A DNA stretch of 64,000 bases from Cyanobium sp. NIES-981 (GTDB taxonomy: Bacteria; Cyanobacteriota; Cyanobacteriia; PCC-6307; Cyanobiaceae): assembly GCA_945896675.1 (NCBI GenBank), contig CAMDEM010000004.1, positions 47,276 to 111,275 on the forward strand, in the 5' to 3' direction. This document shows positions 1 through 9,092 of the stretch, in pieces. Position 1 is the stretch's first letter. The number at the start of each line of letters is the position of its first letter. Position numbers and translations under genes: made by a program. The notes beneath the pieces are model-generated. The model was given only the letters and a program-made list of their open reading frames with translations, did not search any database and was not told the origin of the DNA.

Positions 1-717
1 GCCTGCATGCAAGCCAGCCTGGCCTCCAGTGGCTGCGAGATCGTCACGGTGGCCGTGCGCCGCGTACAAAGCCAGGCAGCGGGCCATGAAGGCCTCATGG
101 AAGCCATCGACTGGCAACGCATTTGGATGCTGCCCAACACAGCTGGCTGTGCCACCGCCGAAGAAGCCATCCGGGTGGCCCGCCTGGGCCGGGAGCTGGC
201 CAAGTTGGCCGGCCAGGAAGACAACACCTTCGTGAAGCTGGAGGTGATTCCCGACAGCAGACACCTGTTGCCGGATCCCATTGGCACCCTCAAAGCCGCT
301 GAACAGCTGGTGAAAGAGGGCTTCACGGTGCTCCCCTACATCAATGCCGATCCCCTCCTGGCCAAGCACCTGGAGGATGCCGGCTGCGCCACGGTGATGC
401 CCCTGGGTTCACCCATCGGCTCAGGCCAGGGCATTCGCAACGCCGCCAACATCGCCCTCATCATTGAAAACGCCCGGGTTCCGGTGGTGGTGGATGCGGG
501 GATTGGGGTTCCAAGCGAAGCCGCCCAGGCCATGGAGATGGGGGCCGATGCCCTGTTGATCAACAGTGCCATCGCCCTGGCCGGCAATCCCCAAGCCATG
601 GCCAGGGCCATGGCCCTGGCCGCCGATGCGGGCCGCACGGCCTTCCACGCCGGTCGGCTGCCCATCCGCGCCCAAGCCAGCCCCAGCTCGCCCACAAGCG
701 GCCGGATCGGCACTTAG
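1..717 (+). CDS. thiG: Thiazole synthase ThiG (5' truncated)
   Basis: ThiG condenses deoxyxylulose-5-phosphate, dehydroglycine and the ThiS thiocarboxylate into the thiazole moiety of thiamine in the cytosol. The reading frame is open from base 1, so the N-terminus lies upstream of the window; the first Met at position 7 is internal. Visible family landmarks are EIVTVAVRR, the Schiff-base lysine region FVKLEVIPD (Lys codon at 235-237), LPYINADP and the phosphate-binding loops [12 protein letters not shown] and VVDAGIG. The C-terminal tail after the barrel is Ala/Pro-rich, as is common in cyanobacteria. The next gene, sqdB, is 178 bp downstream and is probably transcribed separately. Confidence 0.96.
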   Translation, partial: ACMQASLASSGCEIVTVAVRRVQSQAAGHEGLMEAIDWQRIWMLPNTAGCATAEEAIRVARLGRELAKLAGQEDNTFVKLEVIPDSRHLLPDPIGTLKAAEQLVKEGFTVLPYINADPLLAKHLEDAGCATVMPLGSPIGSGQGIRNAANIALIIENARVPVVVDAGIGVPSEAAQAMEMGADALLINSAIALAGNPQAMARAMALAADAGRTAFHAGRLPIRAQASPSSPTSGRIGT

Positions 718-895
718 CGGCCCCGGTATCGGCACCTAGGAGGCCGGGCCAGGGCCCTGGGGCGGGAGCTGGCATTGAAAAAATCCATCCATGCAGGTCA
801 CCCTTGTGGCGGTGGCAGTTCGGATCAGCTGAACACTTGTAGTAGCTTGCGCTCTGGAGCATTCGCTCGTACTGCAGGGGTCTGGGGTTTTCGGA

Positions 896-2089
896 ATGAA
901 GGTTTTCGTTCTCGGTGGCGATGGCTTTTGCGGCTGGCCTTGCGCAGTGAACCTGGCGGACGATGGTCACGACGTGGTGATCGTCGATAACCTCAGTCGC
1001 CGCAAGATCGACCTCGACCTCGGGGTCGAGTCGCTAACGCCGATTGCCACAATTTTTGATCGCCTAAGGGCGTGGGAGCAGGTCGGGGGCAAGGCGATGC
1101 GTTTTGTCCACCTGGACATCGCCAAGGAGTACGACGGCCTGCTCTCCCTGCTGCGCAGTGAACGGCCCGAGGCCATCGTCCATTTCGCCGAGCAGCGGGC
1201 AGCCCCCTACTCGATGAAAACCAGCGCCACCAAGCGCTACACCGTGGACAACAACGTCAACGGCACCCACAACCTGCTCGCCGCCATCGTCGAGAGCGGC
1301 CTCGACACCCACATCGTGCACCTTGGCACCATGGGCGTCTACGGCTACGGCTCCCACCGGGGAGCCACCATCCCCGAGGGCTACCTCAAGGTGGAAGTGC
1401 CCCAACCGGATGGCAGCCGCTTTGAGGAGGAGATCCTGCACCCGGCCAGCCCGGGCAGCGTCTATCACATGACCAAGACGCTGGACCAGCTGCTCTTCCT
1501 CTACTACAACAAAAACGACCAGATCCGCATCACCGATCTCCACCAGGGGATTGTTTGGGGCACCAACACCGCCGCCACCGAGCGCGACCCCCGCCTCACC
1601 AACCGCTTCGATTACGACGGTGACTACGGCACGGTTTTGAACCGTTTCCTGATGCAAGCCGCCATCGGCTATCCCCTGACCGTGCATGGGACCGGGGGCC
1701 AAACCCGCGCCTTCATCCACATCCGTGATTCGGTGAAGTGCGTGCAGCTGGCCCTGGACAACCCACCTGCCAAAGGGGAGCGGGTGAAAATCTTTAACCA
1801 GATGACCGAAAGTCACCAGGTTGGCGAGCTCGCCCAAAAGGTTGCGGCCCTGACCGGTGCCCAGATCAACAACCTGCCAAACCCCCGCAACGAGGCCGTT
1901 GAAAACGATTTGATCGTGGACAACCGCTGCTTTATCGAGCTCGGCCTCAACCCCACCACCCTCGATGACGGCCTCCTGGCCGAAGTGGTGGATGTGGCTC
2001 GCCGCTGGGCCGATCGCTGCGACCGCAGCCGCATTCCCTGCAACTCGGCCTGGACCCAAACCCAGGCCCAGGCCATCCAAACGGCTTAG
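896..2089 (+). CDS. sqdB: UDP-sulfoquinovose synthase SqdB
   Basis: SqdB makes UDP-sulfoquinovose from UDP-glucose and sulfite, the head-group donor for the thylakoid sulfolipid SQDG. The 397-residue product is an extended short-chain dehydrogenase. It has the N-terminal NAD-binding motif GGDGFCGW (residues 7-14), the catalytic Thr in LGTMGVYG (Thr145) and the YxxxK pair (Tyr190, Lys194). Length fits the family. The ATG at 896 places the beta strand of the Rossmann fold right at the N-terminus, as usual. It is followed after 14 bp by sqdX, the enzyme that uses its product, so the two form an operon. Confidence 0.97.
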   Translation: MKVFVLGGDGFCGWPCAVNLADDGHDVVIVDNLSRRKIDLDLGVESLTPIATIFDRLRAWEQVGGKAMRFVHLDIAKEYDGLLSLLRSERPEAIVHFAEQRAAPYSMKTSATKRYTVDNNVNGTHNLLAAIVESGLDTHIVHLGTMGVYGYGSHRGATIPEGYLKVEVPQPDGSRFEEEILHPASPGSVYHMTKTLDQLLFLYYNKNDQIRITDLHQGIVWGTNTAATERDPRLTNRFDYDGDYGTVLNRFLMQAAIGYPLTVHGTGGQTRAFIHIRDSVKCVQLALDNPPAKGERVKIFNQMTESHQVGELAQKVAALTGAQINNLPNPRNEAVENDLIVDNRCFIELGLNPTTLDDGLLAEVVDVARRWADRCDRSRIPCNSAWTQTQAQAIQTA

Positions 2090-2103
2090 AGCAGGCCCCT
2101 CCC

Positions 2104-3252
2104 TTGAAGATCGCCTTTTTCACCGAAACCTTCCTCCCCAAGGTTGACGGGATCGTCACCCGGCTCACCAAAACCATCCAACACCTGGTGGCCGCTGGCG
2201 ATGAGGTGCTGATCTTTTGTCCTGAAGGCTGCCCCTCCGCCTACATGGGGGCCCAGGTGGTGGGCGTACCGGCCATGCCCCTCCCCCTCTATCCCGAACT
2301 CAAGCTGGCCCTACCCAGGCCTGCCGTGGCCGAAGCCCTGGATCGCTTCAACCCTGATTTGGTCCATGTGGTGAACCCAGCGGTGCTGGGCTTGGGCGGT
2401 ATTTGGCTGGCCAAAACCAAGGGCTATCCCCTGGTCGCCAGCTATCACACCCATCTGCCCAAGTACCTGGAACACTACGGGATGGGCATGCTCGAACCCC
2501 TGCTCTGGGAGCTCCTCAAGGCGGCCCACAACCAGGCCAGCCTGAATCTCTGTACCTCCACCGCCATGGTGGGGGAACTCAGCGAGAAAGGGATCCAGCA
2601 CACCGACCTGTGGCAGCGCGGGGTGGATACGGAGCTGTTCCGGCCTGAGCTCCGCTCAGAGGCCATGCGCACGAAACTGCTCGGCGGCCGCAGCGACACC
2701 GGCAAGCTGCTCCTCTACATCGGCCGGCTCTCGGCTGAGAAGCAAATCGAGCGGATCAAACCCGTGCTCGAGGCCTTGCCCGATGCCAGGCTGGCCCTGG
2801 TGGGGGATGGGCCCTACCGCCAACAGCTGGAGAAAATTTTTGCTGGCACCCCGGCCCAGTTTGTGGGCTATCTGGCCGGCGAAGAGCTGGCCGCGGCCTA
2901 TGCCAGTGGCGATGCCTTTGTCTTCCCCTCAAGCACCGAAACCCTCGGCCTGGTCTTGCTGGAGGCGATGGCGGCCGGCTGCCCGGTGGTGGGAGCCAAC
3001 CGCGGCGGCATCCCCGACATCGTCAGCGACGGGGTCAATGGCTGCCTCTACGAGCCCGAGGGCCCGGATGGGGGCGCGGCCAGCCTGACCGCCGCCGTCC
3101 AACGGCTCCTGGGCGACACCAGCGAGCGCCAAGCCCTGCGGCACAACGCCCGTCAAGAAGCGGAGCGCTGGGGCTGGGCCGGCGCCACCGAACAGCTGCG
3201 GGGCTACTACCGCACCCTGCTCGGCAAGCCTGATCTGCAACTGGTGGCCTAA
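2104..3252 (+). CDS. sqdX: Sulfolipid synthase SqdX (glycosyltransferase)
   Basis: SqdX transfers sulfoquinovose from UDP-sulfoquinovose to diacylglycerol at the membrane, completing sulfolipid synthesis. This is a 382-residue GT4-type glycosyltransferase. The start is a TTG giving MKIAFFTETFLPKVDG, which matches the conserved family N-terminus; no better ATG lies nearby. The GT-B C-terminal donor site is seen in FVFPSSTETLGLVLLEAMA (residues about 276-294). It lies 14 bp after sqdB. Its stop overlaps the convergent PBP2 gene by 4 bp, so the two transcripts must terminate inside each other's coding region. Confidence 0.95.
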   Translation: MKIAFFTETFLPKVDGIVTRLTKTIQHLVAAGDEVLIFCPEGCPSAYMGAQVVGVPAMPLPLYPELKLALPRPAVAEALDRFNPDLVHVVNPAVLGLGGIWLAKTKGYPLVASYHTHLPKYLEHYGMGMLEPLLWELLKAAHNQASLNLCTSTAMVGELSEKGIQHTDLWQRGVDTELFRPELRSEAMRTKLLGGRSDTGKLLLYIGRLSAEKQIERIKPVLEALPDARLALVGDGPYRQQLEKIFAGTPAQFVGYLAGEELAAAYASGDAFVFPSSTETLGLVLLEAMAAGCPVVGANRGGIPDIVSDGVNGCLYEPEGPDGGAASLTAAVQRLLGDTSERQALRHNARQEAERWGWAGATEQLRGYYRTLLGKPDLQLVA

Positions 3253-5012
3253 GGCTTTGCCTTGGCAGGGCTAACGGCATTCACGCCCCGAAACCACGTG
3301 GTCATCAGGGCCTTCACCATGGGGGCGGCCACAGTGCCGCCATAGCCCCCTGAATTTTCACCAAAGGCCACGATCACCAAGGTGGGCTTGTCCGCTGGGG
3401 CGTAACCGCCAAACCAGGCGTGGTCTGGCCGGGGCGGATCTTCGCCAGTACCGGTTTTGCCCGCCACAGGCGGCAGGGTGGGGTCATTGAGCACCTTGCC
3501 GGTGCCCTGGGTCACCACCATCCGCAGGCCCTCGCTCAGCACCTTCAGGGTGGCTGGTTGCAGCCCCAACCAATGGCGGGGGGTTGGCCGTTCCACCAGG
3601 TGGGGAGTGACCAGCCAGCCCCCATTGGCAGCGGCCGCATAGAGGCGTGCCATCTGGATCGGGGTCACCTGCAGGGCCCCCTGGCCAATCGCCGAGGTGA
3701 TGGTGTCCACGGGAGTCCAGGCTTCCCCCAGGACTTTCTGTTTCCAGGCGGGATCCCCGAGCAGCCCCGAGGTTTCCTCATCCGTTAACTCCAGGCCCGT
3801 CACCGCGCCGAAACCGAGGCGCCGGGCGGTCTGGAACAGGTGGGCAGGGCCGAGCTTCAAGCCCACTTGATAGAAGAAGGTGTTGCTACTCACCGCTAAG
3901 GCCATCGGGAAGCCGATCAGCCCCATGGCCCCATGGTCTCCGTAGCAGAGCCCCGCGTAGCAGAAGGAATGCATGGACATCACCTTGGAGTTGGCGGTGA
4001 ACAGGCCCGATTCCAGGGCAGCGATCGTGGTGACCACCTTGAAGGTGCTCGCCGGAGGAAATCCCTGAAAGGCCCGGTTCAGCAGTGGCGCATTGGGGGA
4101 ATTGAGGCTGGCCCACTGGCTGCTGGTGGGGCCATCGGAGAACACGTTGGGATCAAAGGTGGGGCGGCTGGCAATGGCCCGAATCGCACCGGTCTGGGGG
4201 TCCATCGCCACAATCGCCCCCTTGCCCACGCCATCGAGGGCCCGCTCCGCCGCCTGCTGCAGCGGTAAATCCAAGGTGAGGGTGAGGTCCTGGCCGGGTT
4301 TGGCCGGCTTATCACCCAAAACCTGTTGAACCTGCCCCGCCGCATTGACCTCCACCTGCTGGCCGCCCCATTGGCCCCGCAACGACGACTCAAAGGACTT
4401 TTCCACCCCGCTGCGCCCCACCCGATCACGGATGCGGTAGCCCTTGGTTTGGAGCCGTTCGTATTCCTCTTCGGTGATGCCGCTGGTGTAACCCAACACG
4501 TGGGCGCCGAGGCGGCCATGGGGGTAACTGCGCAACACATCGGTGTCCACCTCAGCCCCCTTGAGGCCATCGATCTGCTCGCGAAAACGCAGCACCTGCA
4601 CACTGGTCAAGCCAGCCATCAGGGGGATCCGGAACCCTTCGGGATTCGCCCCACGGACCCGGGCCTGATCCAAGCTGGTAGCCCGCACGGCCAAGACCGT
4701 CGCCAGGCGATCCCGCAGCGCCGGCCACTGGGTATCGCTGACCTGGCGGGGCTGGAAGTAGAGGTTGTAGGTGAGTCGGCTACTCGCCAAGACATCCCCA
4801 TGGCGGTCGAGGATCCGGCCGCGAATGGGATTGCGGGGCATCAGCCGAATGCGGTTGTCATCGGCCCGGGCCCTGTTTTCACCGCCATGGACCAACTGCA
4901 ACCAGGCGAGCCTGGCCACCATGGCGCTGCTCAACACGAGAACCACCACCAAAAGCAGGACCGGCTGCTGGCCCATGCCGCTCTGGCGGGATGATCGCGA
5001 GCCAGCCACCAT
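3249..5012 (-). CDS. mrdA: Penicillin-binding protein 2 (peptidoglycan transpeptidase)
   Basis: Class B PBP that cross-links peptidoglycan during cell elongation, anchored in the plasma membrane with the catalytic domain in the periplasm. The 587-residue protein has one N-terminal membrane segment (about residues 17-36) and a dimerisation domain with RGRILDRHG (65-72). The transpeptidase domain shows STFK (Ser322-Lys325), SSN (375-377) and KTG (519-521). The active-site lead-in is PAST rather than the more usual PGST. A small gene of unknown function lies 2 bp upstream in the same operon. Confidence 0.95.
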   Translation of the reverse strand: MVAGSRSSRQSGMGQQPVLLLVVVLVLSSAMVARLAWLQLVHGGENRARADDNRIRLMPRNPIRGRILDRHGDVLASSRLTYNLYFQPRQVSDTQWPALRDRLATVLAVRATSLDQARVRGANPEGFRIPLMAGLTSVQVLRFREQIDGLKGAEVDTDVLRSYPHGRLGAHVLGYTSGITEEEYERLQTKGYRIRDRVGRSGVEKSFESSLRGQWGGQQVEVNAAGQVQQVLGDKPAKPGQDLTLTLDLPLQQAAERALDGVGKGAIVAMDPQTGAIRAIASRPTFDPNVFSDGPTSSQWASLNSPNAPLLNRAFQGFPPASTFKVVTTIAALESGLFTANSKVMSMHSFCYAGLCYGDHGAMGLIGFPMALAVSSNTFFYQVGLKLGPAHLFQTARRLGFGAVTGLELTDEETSGLLGDPAWKQKVLGEAWTPVDTITSAIGQGALQVTPIQMARLYAAAANGGWLVTPHLVERPTPRHWLGLQPATLKVLSEGLRMVVTQGTGKVLNDPTLPPVAGKTGTGEDPPRPDHAWFGGYAPADKPTLVIVAFGENSGGYGGTVAAPMVKALMTTWFRGVNAVSPAKAKP

Positions 5013-5014
5013 GC

Positions 5015-5383
5015 CTATTCGGCTCCGAGGCGCTGCTCCAGCAGCTGTAAGCGCTCCGCGATCCGGCCAAGGCCCTCCTGCAGGGCCGCACTGTCATCCG
5101 GGCTCAACGGCTCCCCAGGCCCGTCCGGCACATCCCGGACCTCCACTTTCATCACGGGATTGCCCAGGCCTGGGCGCAGCCGGTCCAAGCTCTGGCGCAC
5201 CTGGCTGGCTGCCCCTTCGCCCTCCTGGCGCAACTGCTCCAGCGGATCCCCATCGCCGGTCTGAAAGGCCGCCATCACATCCTTTGCCCCCCCTTTGCGG
5301 GCCCGGTCGGCTACCGCCAGCCCCACCGGCAACAACTCCTGCATGAGCTTGAGGCGAAACGAATCAAGGGGATCGGCGGCCAT
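5015..5383 (-). CDS. Small conserved cyanobacterial protein of unknown function
   Basis: A 122-residue soluble protein starting MAADPLDSF. The ATG at 5383 is chosen over longer in-frame starts because upstream residues are low-complexity and overlap no known domain. It is rich in charged and helical residues, with a C-terminal heptad-like stretch (LQEGLGRIAERLQLLEQRL) suggestive of a short coiled coil. No signal peptide or membrane segment is visible. It ends 2 bp before the PBP2 gene and is almost certainly co-transcribed with it, so a role linked to cell-wall synthesis is possible but only from context. I do not recognise a named family. Confidence 0.75.
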   Translation of the reverse strand: MAADPLDSFRLKLMQELLPVGLAVADRARKGGAKDVMAAFQTGDGDPLEQLRQEGEGAASQVRQSLDRLRPGLGNPVMKVEVRDVPDGPGEPLSPDDSAALQEGLGRIAERLQLLEQRLGAE

Positions 5384-5469
5384 GGCGACAGTCCTGGCAC
5401 AAGGAAACTTCCAGTTTGACCGGTATACCCCTACTCCGGGGCGCTTTCCCTGGGACCCCTCTCCGGGGC

Positions 5470-6111
5470 TTAAGGGGAGGGCCGCTGCAGCGCGGGCCGC
5501 ACGCCTGGATCCACCATGAGCTGACGGCAGTTTTGCTGGCTGCCCCACCACCAGCCAGCGGCCACCGCCACCGCCAGCAGCGAGGCCAAGGGCACAACAG
5601 CCTGCCGGGTCACATCCAGGGCGAACCACTCCATCCAGGCCCGCAGGGTGCGTTCCCGATCAAAACGACGCCGGGCCTTCTCCTCAGCCTTCTCGCGCCG
5701 CTTCAGCGAACGCATCACCCAACGCTCAAAGGCCCGCTTCTTGGTGACCGCCATCTTGCGCTCCACCTCCAGCAACTGGCCAGATGTGAGGTCTGGGTTG
5801 AAGGTGCTGATCAGCTCAAGGCTTTTGAGGAACATTTCCACCGCCCCATCCTTGGCGGCGCAGTCGGCCTGATCGAGCAACTCCCAATTGAGCTCGGGGT
5901 AAAACCGGCTGCGGTTGCTGATGATCTGGTCTTCCTGCAGTTGCCCCGGTTCCCGCAGCCAACGGTCGGTATTGGCATCGAAGCGACGCCAATAGAGGAA
6001 GGGGTTCAAATAAATCGTTTTGCCACCCAGGTGGATGCTGTCCTCTTGGAGCCGGCGTTGAAGCTCGGAATCGCTGGCAGGGTCGCTGGTTGGCCCGGGG
6101 GCAGCAGTCAC
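5470..6111 (-). CDS. Conserved protein with C-terminal membrane anchor, function unknown
   Basis: 213 residues with a GTG start (MTAAPG). The N-terminal two thirds are soluble and helical, with aromatic-rich segments (YLNPFLYWRRFDANTDRW). A strongly basic helical region rich in KRRE follows at about 118-150, then one hydrophobic segment near residues 172-190 (VVPLASLLAVAVAAGWWW). This suggests a tail-anchored or single-pass membrane protein. It lies between guaA and the small gene upstream of PBP2 on the same strand, with spacers of 76 and 86 bp. I recognise it only as a cyanobacterial hypothetical protein. Confidence 0.75.
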   Translation of the reverse strand: MTAAPGPTSDPASDSELQRRLQEDSIHLGGKTIYLNPFLYWRRFDANTDRWLREPGQLQEDQIISNRSRFYPELNWELLDQADCAAKDGAVEMFLKSLELISTFNPDLTSGQLLEVERKMAVTKKRAFERWVMRSLKRREKAEEKARRRFDRERTLRAWMEWFALDVTRQAVVPLASLLAVAVAAGWWWGSQQNCRQLMVDPGVRPALQRPSP

Positions 6112-6187
6112 GATGGCTGGGCTGGGAGCTGATGGTATCGAAGCTGCAGCGTCGGGGCTACTCCCAGGTGTCCTACTCCCAGGGGCT

Positions 6188-7786
6188 TTACTCCCATTCG
6201 ATCGTGCCCGGGGGCTTGCTGGTGATGTCGAGCACCACCCGGTTCACCCCCTTCACCTCGTTGACGATGCGATTGGAGATCTTCTCCAACAGGTCGTAGG
6301 GCAGCCGCGACCAATCGGCGGTCATGCCGTCTTCGGACGACACGCAGCGCAGCACGATCGGGAAGGCATAGGTGCGCTTATCGCCCATGACGCCCACACT
6401 GCGGACAGGCAACAGGACGGCAAAGGCCTGCCAGATCTCGTTGTACAAACCAGCCTCTTTGACCTCCTCGCGCACGATCAAGTCGGCATCGCGCAGGATG
6501 TTGAGCTTCTCGCTGGTGACCTCACCCAAAATCCGAATCGCCAGGCCCGGACCGGGGAAGGGATGGCGCCCCACGATTTCCTGGGGCAAACCGAGACTGC
6601 GGCCCACCTTGCGAACCTCGTCTTTAAACAGCCGGCGCAGGGGCTCCACCAACTTGAACTGGAGATCCTTCGGCAGGCCACCCACGTTGTGGTGGCTCTT
6701 GATCTTCACCGCAACCCGCTCACCGGTTTTGGGATCGATGCCCGTGCCGGCGCTCTCGATCACATCGGGGTACAGGGTGCCCTGGGCCAGGTAATCGAAG
6801 GGCCCAAGCCGCTTGCTCTCCTCTTCAAACACCCGGATGAATTCGGTGCCAATCAGCTTGCGCTTCTCCTCTGGATCGGTCACCCCATCGAGCTTGTTGA
6901 TGAAGCGCTCCCGGGCATTGATGTATTCAACATTGATGTGAAAACGCTTGTCGAAAAACTCCACCAAAAACTCGGGCTCCCCTTTGCGCATGAAGCCCTG
7001 GTCAATGAACATGCAGGTGAGCTGATCGCCAATGGCCTTGTGCAGCAAGAAGGCGAGGGTGGAGGAATCGACCCCACCGGAGAGGGCCAGCAGCACGCGC
7101 TTATCGCCCACTTGGGCCCGCACATCAGCCACGGCCTCATCGATGAAAGCGGCCGTGGTCCAGTCAGTTTCGCACTCACAAATGTGATAGACGAAATTGC
7201 GCAGCAGCGCCATTCCACCGGTGGAATGGACCACCTCAGGGTGGAACTGCACCCCATACAACCGCCGCTGGTGATTGGCCACCGCCGCCTCGGGCGTGTT
7301 GTCGGTATGGGCCAGCCGGGTAAAGCCTGCGGGCAAGCGCTCCACGGAATCCCCGTGGCTCATCCACATGGTCGAACCATCCTGGACATTGGTCAGCAGA
7401 TCGACTGGCTCGTCGACAAACAGAGGCGCCTTGCCATATTCAGCGCGGCCCGCCGCCACCACCGAACCGCCCAGCTGCTGCACCATCAGCTGCATGCCGT
7501 AGCAAACACCGAGTATCGGAATGCCGAGGTCCCAGATACCGGGATCACACACCGGCGCCCCGGGCTCATACACGGAGCTTGGGCCGCCACTGAGGATGAT
7601 CCCCTTGGGCTGGATGGCCTTGAGTTCTTCCGCCGTGGTGGTGTAAGCCATTACCAGCGAAAACACCTCGGTTTCCCGCACGCGCCGGGCGATCAGCTCG
7701 GAGTATTGGGAACCAAAATCAAGGATCACAATCGCCGGATAGCGACTGGATTGGGAGGTGGGATCGACGGCAGCTACTGAAGACAT
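6188..7786 (-). CDS. guaA: GMP synthase (glutamine-hydrolysing)
   Basis: Converts XMP to GMP with ATP and glutamine, the last step of guanine nucleotide synthesis. The 532-residue protein has an N-terminal class I glutamine amidotransferase domain with nucleophile Cys95 (GVCYGMQ) and His182/Glu184 (FHPE). The ATP-pyrophosphatase domain carries the PP-loop SGGVDS (235-240). The C-terminal dimerisation domain ends in KPPGTIEWE, the classical GuaA terminus, so the gene is intact. The ATG start lies 33 bp downstream of the cbiD stop on the same strand, so the two may share a transcript. Confidence 0.98.
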   Translation of the reverse strand: MSSVAAVDPTSQSSRYPAIVILDFGSQYSELIARRVRETEVFSLVMAYTTTAEELKAIQPKGIILSGGPSSVYEPGAPVCDPGIWDLGIPILGVCYGMQLMVQQLGGSVVAAGRAEYGKAPLFVDEPVDLLTNVQDGSTMWMSHGDSVERLPAGFTRLAHTDNTPEAAVANHQRRLYGVQFHPEVVHSTGGMALLRNFVYHICECETDWTTAAFIDEAVADVRAQVGDKRVLLALSGGVDSSTLAFLLHKAIGDQLTCMFIDQGFMRKGEPEFLVEFFDKRFHINVEYINARERFINKLDGVTDPEEKRKLIGTEFIRVFEEESKRLGPFDYLAQGTLYPDVIESAGTGIDPKTGERVAVKIKSHHNVGGLPKDLQFKLVEPLRRLFKDEVRKVGRSLGLPQEIVGRHPFPGPGLAIRILGEVTSEKLNILRDADLIVREEVKEAGLYNEIWQAFAVLLPVRSVGVMGDKRTYAFPIVLRCVSSEDGMTADWSRLPYDLLEKISNRIVNEVKGVNRVVLDITSKPPGTIEWE

Positions 7787-7819
7787 TCGAGGCGCTCGAC
7801 CCGACGCAATCGGGCCAGC

Positions 7820-8992
7820 CTAGGTGCCGCCCCCAGCAAGATCCACCAGCCCAACACCAGCGAGCTCAGCAAAGAGCGGCCGCCCCACGGGGCCCTGGGC
7901 ACAGAGCTGGCGGGAACGGTCAAACAGCACAGCGCCCACCGCCATCCCAACCTGGCCATAACGGGCCAGGTAATCAAGGGATCGTTGCTCAATCGCCGCC
8001 GCCACCCGCTGGCGCAGGCGTTCGGCCCGCCCCGGATCGGTGGCGCCCAACGCAGCCAAGGCCTGTTCCACCGTGGGCGCCCCATGCAAGGCAGCCAACG
8101 CTGGACCGCCCAGTCCATCGAGGGCGGCAAGAGCCGTGAGCACCTCGGCGCGCCCATCGGCCAGATGGTGGTGGGTATGGAAAATCCCACCCGCCAATTT
8201 GATCAGCTTTCCCTGGTAGCCAAACAGCAACAACCGCCGCACCCCCGCCTCGGCAGCCGCCACCAGCAACGGCCCGAGCCAATTGCCTGCCTTCAGCAAC
8301 AAGCCAGGGGGCAAGCCGAGCTGGGGCGCCAAATCCAGGCCGTTTTCGCCAATCACCAACACCAGATCACCGCCAAACCCTGCAGCCGCGGCCCGCAACC
8401 GCAGGGCTGCCAAGGCCTCGGCCAGTTGATCGGGGGCTGCGCTGCGCTGCACCGTGGCCTGGGTGCCAATCAGGGCCAAGCCGTCCACCACCCCAAACGC
8501 CGCATTGCTGGTGCGCTCAGCCAGGCGGCGGCCCGCGGGGAAAATCACCTGCACCTGCAAACCCCGGCCAGCGGGCACGAGGGCCCTGAGATTGCCATCC
8601 AACAGGGCCCGGGCGTAGGCCGAAAGGCACAGCTCGCCGGTGGCCGCGTGGATGCCGGCGCCCTCCCCGGCATCAATCTGAAGCCAAACCTCCTCTGAGC
8701 TGGGGGGCCACCAAGAGACTTCCACCCACACCACCAGGCCCCGGGTGAGATCCAGGCCCTCCCCCGGTTCACAGCGGGCCACGGCCAGGGCCCGGCCAGC
8801 CCCGAGGGGCGAAGCGGCCACCACTGGGATCGCCACGGGGCCGGCTCCTGGGATGGCTCCTGGAATCACCTCTCCTGCTTCAAGCGCAAGCTGCTGCTCG
8901 GCCTCGAAGGGCTCGCCCCGCAGGGCCAGCAACGCCGCCTTAGCGGCGGCGGCTACCCACACCGGCAGCGTGTAGCCCGTGGTCTCAGCCAT
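7820..8992 (-). CDS. cbiD: Cobalt-precorrin-5B C1-methyltransferase CbiD
   Basis: CbiD acts in the anaerobic branch of corrin synthesis, methylating C1 of cobalt-precorrin-5B; cyanobacteria use this route to make pseudocobalamin. The 390-residue product begins MAETTGYTLPVWVAAAAKAA, the typical CbiD opening, which supports the ATG at 8992 over an upstream one at 9031. The family signature GKLIKLAGGIFHTHHHLADGR-type region is present towards the C-terminus. It is divergent from the aminotransferase gene across a 100-bp spacer and upstream of guaA. Confidence 0.93.
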   Translation of the reverse strand: MAETTGYTLPVWVAAAAKAALLALRGEPFEAEQQLALEAGEVIPGAIPGAGPVAIPVVAASPLGAGRALAVARCEPGEGLDLTRGLVVWVEVSWWPPSSEEVWLQIDAGEGAGIHAATGELCLSAYARALLDGNLRALVPAGRGLQVQVIFPAGRRLAERTSNAAFGVVDGLALIGTQATVQRSAAPDQLAEALAALRLRAAAAGFGGDLVLVIGENGLDLAPQLGLPPGLLLKAGNWLGPLLVAAAEAGVRRLLLFGYQGKLIKLAGGIFHTHHHLADGRAEVLTALAALDGLGGPALAALHGAPTVEQALAALGATDPGRAERLRQRVAAAIEQRSLDYLARYGQVGMAVGAVLFDRSRQLCAQGPVGRPLFAELAGVGLVDLAGGGT

Positions 8993-9092
8993 CAGTGCCG
9001 CCCTCGAGCCAGAAAGCCCCCTCGATTCCACCGTTTTTTATGGTGGACCATCGCCCGGCCACGGCGCCCGAACCTCGCCTCCACCTTTTGCC

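Noticed and set aside
1064..2080. 338-codon minus-strand frame opposite sqdB
   Set aside because: Val/Gly/His-rich shadow of sqdB with no motif.
3249..5012. PBP2 as inactive because PAST replaces PGST before the active-site lysine
   Set aside because: STFK, SSN and KTG are all intact; the Gly to Ala change alone does not argue for inactivity.
6113..7780. Long plus-strand frame (555 codons) opposite guaA
   Set aside because: It mirrors guaA in antisense. The His/Gly/Gln-rich product has no family features, while guaA is unmistakable.
8993..9092. Cobalamin riboswitch between cbiD and the aminotransferase
   Set aside because: The 100-bp spacer is too short and no B12-box-like sequence was seen.
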